64,000 bases of DNA from Anomaloglossus baeobatrachus (taxonomy: Eukaryota > Chordata > Amphibia > Anura > Aromobatidae). The notes beneath the pieces are model-generated. The model was not told the origin of the DNA. It did not search any database and worked only from the letters and a program-made list of their open reading frames with translations. The stretch lies in contig NC_134360.1 of assembly GCF_048569485.1 (NCBI RefSeq), positions 207,116,164 through 207,180,163 of the forward strand. Direction: 5' to 3'. Position numbers and translations under genes: made by a program. Below, piece by piece: positions 31,571 to 44,706 of this stretch (its first letter is position 1; every line of letters starts with the position of its first letter).

Positions 31571-34500
31571 AAAAAGAGAATTTTGTTACTTACCGTAAAT
31601 TCTTTTTCTTATAGTTCCGTCATGGGAGACCCAGACCATGGGTGTATAGCTACTGCCTCCGGAGGACACACAAAGTTACTACACTCAAACGTGTAGCTCC
31701 TCCCTCCTAGCATATACACCCCCTGCTAGCCAGTCCTAGCCAGTTTAGTGCAAAAGCTGAAGGAGGACATCCACGCACAAGAAGAGACAGAGTAAAATCC
31801 GGAAGAACCGGAATGTCTGTCTACAACAATAACAGCCGGTGAAGACACCCGGAACAAGAAACCTGCCAACAGGCAATAGGGAGGGTGCTGGGTCTCCCAT
31901 GACGGAACTATAAGAAAAAGAATTTACGATAAGTAACAAAATTCTCTTTTTCTTCATCGTTCCTATGGGAGACCCAGACCATGGGACGTCCTAAAGCAGT
32001 CCATGGGTGGGAATAAACAGACAACTGAGAAGCAGGCAAACCCAACTTCACAAATGGGCGACAGACGCCTGAAAGATGCGTCTGCCCAAGCCCGCGTCTG
32101 CCAAAGCAAGAGCATGCCTTGGATAGAGCTTCGAAAAAGTATGCAGACTAATTCGAGCTGCAGTCTGACAGACCTACTGAGCCGTAGCCTGGTGCCTGAA
32201 AGCCCAAAAGGCACCGACAGGTCTGATCAAATGTGCTCTGATCCCCGGCGGGGAATGCACTTGAGTACACTGGCAGGCCTCGGAAATGGCCGACCTAAGC
32301 CAACGAACCAGGGTCGGCTTAGATGCCGAGAGACCGCTACGTTGACTAGCAGTCAGTACCAGAGAGAGGTGCACCGCCTAATAACGGCGGTGCGAGACAC
32401 ATAGATCCGGGGCGCCCGCACCAGATCCAGGATATGCAACGCTTCCTCAAAGCGATGACCAGGAGCCGGACAAAAGGAAGGCAGGAAAATTGCCCCGGAT
32501 AAGGTGGAAGCAGTAACCACCTTAAGGAAAAAAGTCCGGAGTCGGACGGAGACCACCTTGTCTTGATGCAAAAGACAAAAAGGGGGTGACTCAGAGAGAG
32601 TGCAGCCAGAACTCCCTGGCGGGAAATTCTAGCCACCAGAAAGACTACTTTCTGTGAAAGATGAAACAAGGAAACCTGCCTAAGAGGCGCAAAGGGGGGT
32701 TTCCGGGAACCGGGAGGACCGGATTAAGGTCCCAGGGCTCCATAGGCCGCCGGAAAGGCGGAATGATGTGAGATGCGCCCTTAAAGGAGCGCACCGGAGC
32801 CAGCCGGACGATACGCCGCTGGCACATACTGACAGAGCCGAGACCTGTCCCTTAATGAGGGATAGTCCTAGCTGTAGACCGGACTGTGGAAGGGACAGGA
32901 GGGTCGGCAAGGCTAAAAAGGTCCAAGGACACTTTGGGGCTCGAGTCATAGCGGAGATGACTTCAGGAAGGATACCAGAAGTCGCCAAGATCCAGGACTC
33001 AATAGCTACGCCGTCAATCTGAGAATCCAGAATTCTGACGGAAAAAACGGACCTTTTGAGAAAAGGTCTGGACGGTCCGGAAGATACCATGGCAACCCAA
33101 CGGACAGAAGGAGCAGGTCAGGGTACCAAGCCTGCCTGGGTCAGTCTGGAGTAAGAGAATGACCCGACGGCCCCCTTTACTGATCTTGCGCAGGACTCTG
33201 GGCAAGAGGTAGAGACGAAGCTGGGATCAAACATGAACCAGTGTGTCTACCGCAAAACCTGAGGATTGTGGACCACGGTTGGACAGCTGAAATAGTCTGC
33301 CTCGCAGTTTTGACATCTAGGATGTGGACTGCGGATACGGTGGACTAGGAGTCCCTTGTCCACTGAAGAATGTTGAGGCGCTAAGATTGCCAGGCGGCTG
33401 AGTGTCCCGCCCTGGAAGTTGATGTAGGAAAACGCTGTCACGTTGTCCGACTGGACTCGAATGTGCCTAGCCGCCAACAGATGGTGAAGGCTTAGAGAGC
33501 TAGAAATACAGCTCTGATTTCCAGCCCATTGATGGAGATATACTGCTCCCAAGGCGGAAAGACCAGCACCCTGGCGAGGGTCACCCGGGACGGGGCCAGG
33601 AAGTCCCTGAGACAGAGTGGCCGAAACCACCACTGAAAACGAGCCCCTGGTCAGTGGCAAAGCCACCACCCCGTGGAAGGAGGGAGTTCGCGTGTGCAGC
33701 GGAAAACATCCAGTCTCAGAGGACGCAGGAGAAATTGGGCAAGGAATCACTTCCATTGACGCCACCGTCTGACCAGCACCTGTATTTGGTGTCTGATAGA
33801 ACGACGTCGACCGCCAGCGGAGGGACTACTGATCGACTAAGAGCAGCTTTACAAGAGCCGACAGAGTCTCGAATTGCGTCCCTGAGAACCTCTGGTTCGA
33901 AGTCAGAGCGGACTTGAACAGAATGACAAGCCACCCGAATAGGTTAGAGTGGCGAGAGTAAGCGAAGTACTCTGCTAAGAGTCTGCACTGGATGAAGCCC
34001 CGAGAAGAAGGCCGTCCAGGGCAAACGATCACTGCCAATCCCTAGGGGTGCAGGACCCTAATCACAGCAGCCCCAATGAGAATTCTCGAGGGGCCGTGGC
34101 TAACCCCAAGGGAAGAGCCACGAATTGGACCACTCCGATGGCAAAACGTAGTCAATGCTGGTGTGAAACTGCGATTGACCCCTGCAGAAAGGCATCTCTG
34201 ATGCCGATGGCTGCTAGGGAATCTCCTTGGGTTCTTGATTGATCCGGTGAAAAAACACACGGAACAAGACCGAGACTCCATGTGAACACGCCACACCTGA
34301 CCATGCTTGAAAAGCTAAAGATCCAGGTCGGAAGGCACCGCCCTCTTCGGGTACTAGAAATAGATTTAAACAAAAATCTCAGAACCGTTCCCAGGCGGGA
34401 ACCGGTACAATTCCTCCATTGGCCTGCAAGAGATGCCACGGCCTGTGAGAAGGCGGCGGCCTTGGGGCCGGGAGGGGGTGACAGAAAAAATCTGTTTGGC

Positions 34501-37288
34501 GGGTGGACAGAATTCCATCCTGTAGCCATGGGAGATATATCCCGCCCCCACTGAACGGAGACGTGTTAGAACCATACGTCGCCAAGTGGAGGGAGCCTGC
34601 CACCGACCAGGAGGAGGTTGGCGTGGCTAGATAGCTCGGAGGAAGCTGACTAAGTGGCAGCATCTCCTGCGGTCTTCTGAAGACGCAGCTTCAAGCCAAT
34701 TGGGTCTATGAACCTAGGCCGAGCTAGAGGACGATCAGATGGAGGAACGGAAACCACCGAAACCTCAACTGATTCCTGCCCTGGACAGGATCCCTGGTTT
34801 AGGTTTGTGGCAAGGAAGAACTCTCCTCGCCAAGAGCTTCCTAAATTTCATCCAGTTGGTTCCGAAGAGACTGGTCCCACCAAAGGGGAGCCTAGCAAGG
34901 AACCTCTATAGAGGCATCTGCCTTCCATTTCCGAAGCCACAGGAGCCTGCGGATAGTGAGGAAGTAGCCAAGACCACCGCCGTGCGGTGTCCAGCATGGC
35001 AGACCTGGCAGAGGATGAGAAGACTGAAGTTTGGAAGTTCAGGCAACCGTCTTGGGCATAGCGTCCCTGTGAGGGAAAGCATCTCCTCAGAGGAGCCATC
35101 AGCCACTGACGTAACGGTCCGGGCTGAGCCACCTGAGGTGAATGAGCCCACCTTTTGACCACCATTGGTGGACAGGGGAAACACAGTCCTCAGAATCACG
35201 CTTCATGGGAAGCGACTGTCAGAGCGGACCTGGGCTGGTCACAGGGCCTGAAAACTGGAGTGGTTAAGGAACACACATAGTGTTCCCCTAGATAAGGTAA
35301 CTCCGGCGGAGTGAGGTCCAGTACAAAATTAATGTACCGTGGGATCCTTATAGAGGTGCCGTCAGCCACTGATACAACTATCCGGGCTGAAAGTCTAGAC
35401 ACCGGAGTGGCCACCCCTGGCGAATGAGTACACTCCTTGACCACCTCTGATGGGAGGGGGAGACAGGCAGCAGAACCCCGCTGTGGGATCTGCAGGCTGT
35501 GGGCTCGGACGCAGCGGGCTGAAAACTGGAGTGGTTAAGGAACACGCTCCTCGTCCTGTTAAAGGTATACTGATGCCTTTCTGCCAGCGGGGAATACTCC
35601 CCTGATACAGGCGGATGGAGGTCCAGTACAAGTATAATGGACGCAATCCAATCATTCGCATCCGCGTCACCTACGGACGGATCCCTAAAGTAGCGTCCGA
35701 GCCCCTGGTAGAGACATCCTCCTCGCCCAGTGAGTCAGCTCGTAATCGGAGCCGCGGGACGGGGAGTACAGGGGACCCTACGTCTCCCTGTGAGGAGGAC
35801 GGGGTCTGTGAGCTTTGCTGAGCGAGCAGAAAACGCCCTGAGAAGGGGGCTGCATGCTCAGCAGATGCCGGGACAGCCGACCCCTGGAAAAAAGATTCCC
35901 CCAGGGGTCAGCCACCGAAACCGAAGGAGCTGGAGGGACCATAAATGAGCCTCCAAGCTGAGGGGCCACAGTGGTTATGAGCTCGGTAGAGCCGTACGAG
36001 ACTACCAAGCCTGCAGCCTCGCTCTGTGAGACATGCTGCAGAGGTGGGGGGCTCTGTCTAGAATGTTTAGAATACCCAAGACAGGGGTTCAGCCCGGGGA
36101 GAGTCCAGGCTGAGGCACCACCACATAAGAACCATTACAGTGTGGGTCTGTGCTAGTTCAGACAATATGCCTACATGCAGAACATGTAGTGTACAGCCTT
36201 GGAGCTTTGCTCCTAGTGTGAGACATGCTGCTGAGGAGGAGGTTCTATAATAAAGAATTAACTCCTTCAGAATGCCCTGCTAGTGTATAAAAGTGCACAA
36301 CCAGAGGTTGTGACTTATCAGGCCGCTATTATGAGTGCCCCCGGGTTCCAAGCCTGGACCCCCAGCCAGATATCCACTCCCTCTGCACTGCAGAGCAGCC
36401 AGCGCCGACCAGCGTACTAAGAACGCTGAGAAAATGGCGCCCGAGTGAGGGAGGGGGGGCGGGGGTTAACCCAGGAGCGGGAATCGGAGGGCTAAGGAGA
36501 TGTACAGGGGAGGGAATCATCTCCTCAAAAAGGAGTGTCCTCCCCTGTGCAGAGCGGCCGGTGGGCGGCGCTGCAGTGTCCCCCTGCATGCTGACATGCA
36601 GGGGAACGAAACGAAACTAGGCCGCGGCTGAAGCCGGGGCCTAGAGTTATACATGCGGCCGAAAATCAGGCATCATCGGCGCGGTACACAGTAAAAACCG
36701 TGGAACCGGCCGGAACACAGTGAAAAGCAGCATTATCAAAGTAAATCACTGTCCCCCCAATAAAGTGCCCCACATTGCAGAAGGACCCTCTGAATAACGT
36801 CTCTATACTTAGCTTTGAGACGCAGGGCCCAGTCCCTGGTGGGGTGGGGGTCCAGTGCTCCGTCCAGCAGGGTCCTGCCAAAGGGCTGCGGATGGAGGCC
36901 GGTCTCCTGCAAGGCAGTGAGAACCGTGTGGGCTCTAACTTCAAGCCAGAGCCCCTAAGGGATGGTGAAGGAGCGCGGCATGAAGGGCTCTTGCCCTGAA
37001 TCAACCTTAACAGCACCGCCGCCAGGGGGGTGTGAAGGGACATGCCGGGGGTCCAGTGGACCCGCTTTTCTTCCAAATCTTTAGAAAAAATGAAAAATCA
37101 AAAAAGGATGCATGTGTGTGTGTGTGATCCTCCTGACACAAAGCATGAAACTGGCTAGGACTGGCTAGCAGGGGGTGTATATGCTAGGAGGGAGGAGCTA
37201 CACGTTTGAGTGTAGTAACTTTGTGTGTCCTCCGGAGGCAGTAGCTATACACCCATGGTCTGGGTCTCCCATAGGAACGATGAAGAAA
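31571..37288 (-). mobile_element. DIRS-like element, copy 2 (broken)
   Basis: A DIRS-like element of a subfamily different from copy 1: the terminal repeats read GAGACCCAGACCATGGGTGT rather than the ACAATTGG form. Parts are recognisable in order: inverted terminal repeats, internal complementary region near 31889-31985, and recombinase, RT-RNase H and gag-like remnants on the minus strand. It is heavily broken, with more than twenty breaks, and is slightly shorter than copy 1. Its two terminal repeats nevertheless match over about 125 bp. It joins copy 3 directly at 37288/37289. Confidence 0.85.
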
Positions 37289-40200
37289 AGAGAATTTTGT
37301 TTACTTACCGTAAATTCTTTTTCTTATAGTTCCGACATGGGAGACCCAGACCATGGGTGTATAGCTTCTGCCTCCGGAGGACACACAAAGTACTACACTA
37401 AAAAGTGTAGCTCCTCCCTCCGAGCATATACACCCCCTGGAAGACCATATCCAGCCAGTTTAGTGCAAAAGCTGAAGGAGGACATCCACCCACAAGTAGA
37501 GATAGAGTAAAACCCGGAACAACCGGAACCTCTGTCTACAACAACAGCCGGTGAAAACACACGGAACAAGAACTGTCAACAGGCAACAGGGAGGGTGCTG
37601 GGTCTCCCATGTCGGAACTATAAGAAAAAGAATTTACGGTAAGTAAACAAAATTCTCTTTTTCTTCATCGTTCCTTATGGGAGACCCAGACCATGGGACG
37701 TCTCAAAGCAGTCCATGGGTGGGTAATAAACAGAACTGCGAAGTAGGCAAAACCTAACTTCACAAATGGGCGACAGCCGCCTGAAGGATGCGTCTGCCCA
37801 AGCTCGCATCTGCCGAAGCATGAGCATGCACTTGATAGTGCTTCGAAAAGGTGTGCAGACTAGACCAAGTGGCAGCCTGACAGACTTGCTGATCCGTAGC
37901 CTGGTGCCTGAAAGCCCAAGAGGCACCGACAGCTCTGGTCGAGTGCGCCTTAATCCCCGGCGGGGGAGGCACCTGAGTACATTGGTAGGCATCGGAGATG
38001 GCCGACCTAATCCAACGAGCTAGGGTCGGTTTTGAAGCCGAAAGACCCTTGCGCTGACCTTTGGTCAGCACAAAAAGAGAGGTGCACCGCCTGAGAGCAG
38101 CGGTGCGTGACACATAGATCCGGAGCGCCCGCACCAAATCTAAAGTATGCAACGCTTTCTCAAAGCGATGCACAGGGGCCGGACAAAGGGAAGGCAATGA
38201 AATGTCCTGGTTAAGGTGGAAAGGAGACACCACCTTAGGGAGAAAGTCCGGAGTCGGACGGAGGACCACCTTGTCTTGGTGAAAAACCAAAAAGGGTGAC
38301 TCCGAAGAGAGCGCAGCCAAATCAGAAACTCTCCTGAGAGACGTTATGGCCACTAGAAAGACCACTTTCTGTGAGAGGCGAAACAAAGGAACCTCCCTAA
38401 AAGGCTCAAAAAGGGGGGTTTCTGTAAGGCCGTGAGGACCAGATTAAGGTCCCAGGGATCCAAAGGCCGCCGGTATGGAGGAATGATGTGAGATGCGCCC
38501 TGCATGAAGGTGCGCACCTGGGCCAGTCGGGCGATACGCCGCTGGAACAACACTGACAGAGCCGAGACCTGTGCCTTGAGGGAATTGAGGGATAGTCCCA
38601 GCTGCAGACCGGACTGTAGAAAAGACAGGATGGTCGGCAAGGAAAAAGGCCAAGGAGCATGGCCGGAAGAGCGACACCAGGACAGGAAAATTCTCCAAGT
38701 CCTGTGGTAAATCTTGGCCGAGGAAGACTTCCGAGCCCGAGTCATAGTGGAGATGACCTCGGAAGGAATGCCGGAAGCCGTCAGGATCCAGGACTCAAGA
38801 GCCACGCCGTCAATCTGAGAGCCGCAGAATTCTGGCGGAAAAACGGACCTTGAGAGAGAAGGTCTGGGCGGTCCGGGAGATGCCACGGCACCTCTACGGA
38901 CAGACGGAGCAGGTCTGGGTACCAAGCTCGCCTGGGCCAGTCTGGAGCAATGATTATGACCCGACGGCCCTCCATCCTGATCTTGCGCAGGACTCTGGGC
39001 AAGAGAGCTAGAGGGGGAAACACGTAAGCCAGACGGAACTGGGACCAGTCTTGAACCAGCGCGTCCGCTGCCAAGGCCTGAGGATCGTGGGAGCGAGCCA
39101 CGTAAACCGGGACCTTGTCGTTGTGCCGGGATGCCATTAGGTCCACTTCCGGAGTGCCCCACTTGCGGCAGATTGACCGGGACACTGCCGGATGCAGGGC
39201 CCACTCGCCGCTGTCCACGGTTTGACGGCTGAGATAATCTGCCTCCCAGTTTTCTACGCCTGGGATGTGGACTGCGGATATGGTGGACTTGGAGTTTCTG
39301 TGTCGGGGTCAGAGTGGACTTGGGCAGATTGACAAGCCACCCGAATTGAACAAGCGTGGCGAGAGTGAGCGAGACACTCCGCTGACAGTCTGCACTGGAT
39401 GAAGCCTTGACTAGAAGGTCGTCCAGGTAAGGAATCACTACCAACCCCTGTAGGTGCAGAACCGCAACCACTGCTGCCATGACCTTGGTGAATACTCGAG
39501 GGGCCGTGGCTAACCCGAAGGGGAGAGCCACGAATTGGAAATGTTCCTCTCCGATTGCAAAACGTAGCCAACGCTGGTGTGAAACCGCAATTGGCACATG
39601 CAAATAGGCATCTCTGATGTCGATGGATGCTAGAAAATCTCCTTGGGTCATTGAGGCAATGACTGATCGCAGAGATTCCATGCGAAAGTGCCGCACCTGA
39701 ACATGCTTGTTGAGAAGCTTGAGATCCAGGATGGGCCGGAAGGAACCGTCCTTTTTGGGGACTAGGAAGAGATTTGAGTAGAAACCTCTGAACCGTTCCC
39801 GGGCGGGAACCGGTACAATTACCCCGTTGGCCTGCAAGGATGCCACGGCCTGGGAGAAGGCGGCGGCCTTGGAGCAGGGGGGAGTGGACAGAAAAAATCT
39901 GTTTGGCGGGCTGGAAGAGAATTCTATCCTGTAGCCGTGGGAGATGATATCCCGCACCCACTGATCGGAGACGTGTTGAAACCACACGTCGCCAAAGTGG
40001 GAGAGCCTGCAACCGGCTAAGGACGTTGCTGGCGCGGCCAGATAGTCAAGAGGAGGCTGCCTTAGTGGCAGCGGCTCCTCCGTTCTTCTGGGGACGCGGC
40101 TTCGTGCGCCAGCTGGTTTTTCGATCCTTGGCTGAGTTAGTGGACGAGGCTGAGGGCTTAGAGGATGACCAGTTAGAGGAACGAAAGGAACGAAACCTCG

Positions 40201-42520
40201 ACTGGTTCCTGCCCTGGACAGGTTTCCTGGTTTTAGTTTGTGGCAAGGAAGTACTCTTCCCGCCAGTAGCTTCCTTAATAATTTCATCCAGTTGTTCACC
40301 GAACAGCCGGGACCCAGCAAAAGGGAGCCCAGCAAGGTACTTCTTGGAAGAAGCGTCTGCTTTCCACTCTCGAAGCCACAAGATCCTGCGGATCGCGAGG
40401 GAATTAGCGGAAGCCACCGCCGTGCGGTGAGAGGCCTCCAGAATGGCAGACATGGCATAGGATGAAAAGGCCGAAGCCTGGGAAGTTAAAGCAACCATTT
40501 CGGGCAGAGAGTCCCTGGTGAGGGAATGCATCTCCACCAGAGAAGCAGAGACGGCCTTAAGAGCCCACACTGCTGCAAAAGACGGGGGGAACGAGGCCCC
40601 TGCCGCTTCATATACAGATTTGGCCAGCAGGTCAACCTGGCGGTCAGTGGAATCCTTAAGTGAGGTGCCATCCGCCACAGATACGACTGTCCGGGCCGAG
40701 ATTCTAGACACCGGAGGATCCACCTTAGGTGAATGAGCCCACTCCTTGACCACTTCTGGTGGAAAGGGAAAACGGTCATCAGAACTGCGCTTTGGAAAGC
40801 GTTTGTCAGGACAGGCCCTGGGTTTGGTCACAGTGGCCTGAAAACTGGAGTGGTTAAAAAAAAAAACATACTCCTTGCTCTCTTAGGTGAGGTAAACTGA
40901 TGTTTTTCTACCAGAGAGGCTTGTTCCTCTGACACTGGTGGATTGAGGTTCAGTACGGAATTAATGGACGCAATTAACTCACTAACATCCGCATCACCTT
41001 CGGTTAGATCAATGGGGTACATAGAGGTAGCGTCCGAGCCCACAGTAAAGGCATCCTCCTCGCCCTGCGATTCAGCTCGTGAATCAGAGCCGTGGTACGA
41101 GGAAGGAGAAGAGTCCCTACGTCTCCGTTTAGGAGGACGAGGTCTGGGAACAGAGGAAAAATCCTCTGTGAGCACTGCAGAGCGAGTCGGAGCAGCAGAG
41201 GCGCCCTGAGAAGGGGGCTGATGCATGGTCAGCAGAGTCCGGGACAGCTGTCCCATAGAGTCGGCAAAGGACTGGGAGATAGCATTAGTAAACGATGCTA
41301 CCCAAGCCGGGGGTTCAGCCACCGGGGCCGGAGCAGCCGGAGGGACCACTGGGGAGACTCTAGGCTGAGGCACCACCATGTTAGAGCAGGCATCACAATG
41401 TGGATATGTGCTCGGTTCAGGCAGTATGCGCTTACAAGCAGTGCATATAGCGTATAGCTTAGCAGACTTGCTCCTAGTGAGAGACATGCTGCTGGAGTGG
41501 AGGCTCTGCAGTAAAGAACACACTCCTTCAGAATGACCCCCAGAGAGTGTATAAAAAAGTCCACAACCAGAGGTTGTGGCTTACCAGGCCTGTTTTGTGT
41601 GCCCTCCGGTTCCACAGCTTGGACCCCCAGACAATTTGCAGAGCTGCTGCAGCCAGCGCCGATCAGCATGTGAACGCTGAGAAAATGGCGCCGGAGAGAG
41701 GAGGGGGGGTGGGGCTAGGTCCAAGAGCGGGAACCGGAGGGCCAAGGAGAGATACAGGGGAGGGAAACATCTCCTCAGAGAGGAGTGTCCTCCCCTGTGC
41801 TGAACGGCCGGTGGGCGGCGCCGCACTGATCCCCTGCATGACTGACATGCAGGGGCAGTGAAACCGAAAGTAGGCCGCAGCCGAAGCCGGGGCCTAAATT
41901 TTTACATGCGGCCGACAAGCAGGCACCCTCGGCGCGGTTCTCAGGAAAAAACCAGAGAACCGGCCGGAAACCACATACAAGTTAAAAAACACACTCTACC
42001 CCCAATAAATGTACAAGGGACCCCTGAATAACGTCTCAATACTTAGCTTATGAGACGCAGGGCCAGGTCCCTGAGGGGTGAGCGCTCCGTCCAGGCAGGG
42101 ACCTAAAAGGGCTGCGGATGGAGACCGGTCTCCTGCAAAGCAGTGAGAACCGTGATGGCTCCAACTTCAAGCCAGAGCCCAGAGGGATGGTGAAGGAGCG
42201 CGGCATGTAAGGCTCCAGCCTTGTAAAATCAACCTTAACAGCACCGCCGACACAGTGGGGTGAGAAGGGACATGCCGGGAGTCCAGCTTGGACCCGCTTT
42301 TCTTCCAATTCTTTAAAATGAAAAATCAAAAATCAGATGAGAATGCATGTGTGTGTGACCTCCTGAAACACAAAGCATTAAACTGGCTGGATATGGTCTT
42401 CCAGGGGGTGTATATGCTCAGAGGGAGGAGCTACACTTTTTAGTGTAGTACTTTGTGTGTCCTCCGGAGGCAGAAGCTATACACCCATGGTCTGGGTCTC
42501 CCATAAGGAACGATGAAGAA
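37289..42520 (-). mobile_element. DIRS-like element, copy 3 (broken, moderately)
   Basis: Same subfamily and orientation as copy 2, which it follows head to tail. Terminal repeats lie at the two ends, and an internal complementary region lies near 37600-37695. Gag-like, RT and recombinase regions are recognisable over long stretches. It is broken in roughly a handful of places. The two terminal repeats differ by about one base in 125, which suggests a fairly recent insertion. 42521-42995, beyond it, is intron with no firm feature. Confidence 0.87.
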
Positions 42521-42995
42521 ATACTTTGTTGTGTACGATTGGTCCATGTTTCATTGGAGTTCTTCCCTCTGTAAATCTGAGCCATTTCCATGATGCAGGT
42601 TTAACACTTTTCTTGTGTCTATCCTAATTATATGACTTTTTATAGCTGGTTACAAAATGAATTTGTGCCCCCCCCCCCAAAAAAAATAATTTAAGCCTTC
42701 GCCTATCCAGAGGATTGGGGTTAACTAGTCGATTGCTGGGGGTCTGACCATTGGGACTTCCAGGGATCTAGAGATCGATGCACTGAAACTGCAAGAAAAA
42801 GATTATACAACCCTGTTCAGAGCTATGCAACCCTGTCCAGGATCAAACACTCCGGATCCCTGGGGTTCCTGGTGGTTGGATCCCCTAGCAAGTCATAAAT
42901 TTAACCCTTATCCTATAGATAGCAGATAAAGTATTATTCTCTAAAAATCAATTTAAGATACTTCTGCATCATTTCATCTTCATACTAGAACTCAC

Positions 42996-43223
42996 CCAGA
43001 TGTAGGGTCAACTGCAATGGCCCTTGGGTCCCCCAGGCTCTGGTTAAAGAGCGTTTTACGTTTGCAGCCATCGGCGGTGGCGACAGTAATGGTCTTATTT
43101 CCAGAATCTGTCCAGTAAAGGTTTTTGTGGATCCAGTCTACAGCAAGACCTTCGGGGGAGTGAAGATGGCTGTTAACCAAGACTACGTGTTCTGCAGGGT
43201 CTGCGGCACGATCCAGAGGAGCA
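42996..43223 (-). CDS. LRP8: LRP8 exon: beta-propeller
   Basis: A 228-bp exon, equal to LDLR exon 10 as I recall. After the split Ser codon it reads [20 protein letters not shown], then [32 protein letters not shown] and DPRAIAVDP. It holds a canonical LYWTD blade. It enters in phase 2 and leaves in phase 2. The acceptor is TTTTTATAG and the donor GTGAGT. The 12.2-kb intron downstream contains the DIRS pair. Confidence 0.97.
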
Positions 43224-43785
43224 CTATAAAAAAAATGTAGAAACTCAGAATAAAAACCTGAGACACAGGGATTTATGGATGTTAAGTTTACTGCTCGATA
43301 ATTAACTAAAGGGTCTCCGGCAAATGATGACAAAAGTTAACACTCTAATTTTTACATACCAAATGTTAGCTTTCTGCCAAATAACTAAAGGCACATTTGG
43401 GGAATATTGGGTAGCACCTAGCTATATTAAAAAAAAAAATTATATATATACACACACATATACAATTTATATCTATATATCCATACATATCTATATATTC
43501 ACATTGAGATGACAGCATTAAAAATCAGATGTATCCTGTTATGAATAGCTCTTTAAATAAATCAGCCATGTTTGTCTAATTGTGGACATCCCCTTTAATT
43601 TTGAAAGCTATCTATCTATATGGGGCGAGTGCTCCATTTCTCTGGCACTCGGCTTCAAATCTTCTGCTTCACTCCATGCCAATAGAGTTAAAGGGATTTT
43701 TGTGTCTTTTTTCAAAAAAATTCACATAACGTGTCATTCCCGAAATCTGCTCCCCAGGACTGAAAGCAATAACATCCTAACTATG

Positions 43786-44219
43786 GAGCCAAATCAGTGG
43801 CTGCAGTAGGTTGGGCGATGTAGCCAATCAGTGGCTGCAGTAGGTCGGGCGATGTAGCCAATCAGTGGCTGCAGTAGGTCGGGCGATGTAGCCAATCAGT
43901 GGCTGCAGTGGTCGGGCGATGTAGCCAATCAGTGGCTGCAGTGGTCGGGCGATGTAGCCAATCAGTGGCTGCAGTGGTCGGGCGATGTAGCCAATCAGTG
44001 GCTGCAGTAGGTCGGCCGATGTAGCCAATCAGTGGCTGCAGTGGCCGGGCGATGTAGCCAATCAGTGGCTGCAGTGGCCGGGCGATGTAGCCAATCAGAG
44101 GCTGCAGTGGTCGGGCGATGTAGCCAATCAGAGGCTGCAGTGGTCGGGTGATGTAGCCAATCAGAGGCTGCAGTGGTCGGGCGATGTAGCCAATCAGAGG
44201 CTGCAGTGGTCGGGCGATC
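43786..44219. repeat. 33/34-bp minisatellite with a CCAAT box in each unit
   Basis: Thirteen units of about GATGTAGCCAATCAGTGGCT plus GCAGTGGTCGGGC. Twelve carry an intact AGCCAATCAG and the first is AGCCAAATCAG. The last four units share the variant CAGAGG, so the array has expanded by local duplication. AGCCAATCAG fits the NF-Y consensus RRCCAATSRG exactly. It lies in the 1.5-kb LRP8 intron between the first two propeller exons. 44220-44706 has no other feature seen. Confidence 0.96.
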
Positions 44220-44706
44220 GGTAATCATGACTTTATTGCTTCTGATCTGGCTGGCAAGGATTATCGGAGCAATGGCTCCAAGGCGGGAAATTTATTCCAA
44301 ATGAGAGTACAGATTTTAATTCTTTTGGGAGCATGACTCCCCAAAATTTTAAAAATAGGACCAGAAAATGTATATAACAAGTAATGTTCCCATCTTGGAC
44401 ATTAATGGACTATCCATAGGACCTCAGGACCTCATAGCAATGTCCCACATCCCAGCTTTTCTTGGCTGCCACCAGCCATAACCTTGAGGCAGAGGATGAA
44501 AGCTTCAGGGCCAAGTTTAGCAGATATTTTAAATGTCCTAGGAATGAACATACCTTTAAATGATAAATTCTATCTACCTTCAACTGCCAGTAGGGGGAGC
44601 TCAAATGTACTATGGATTTCAATGGGAGTTGTAAAAGGCTGGAGCAAAAAACTGCATCAATAGTTGTATGTGTGACACCAAAACACAGACGTGAATACGT
44701 ACTCAC

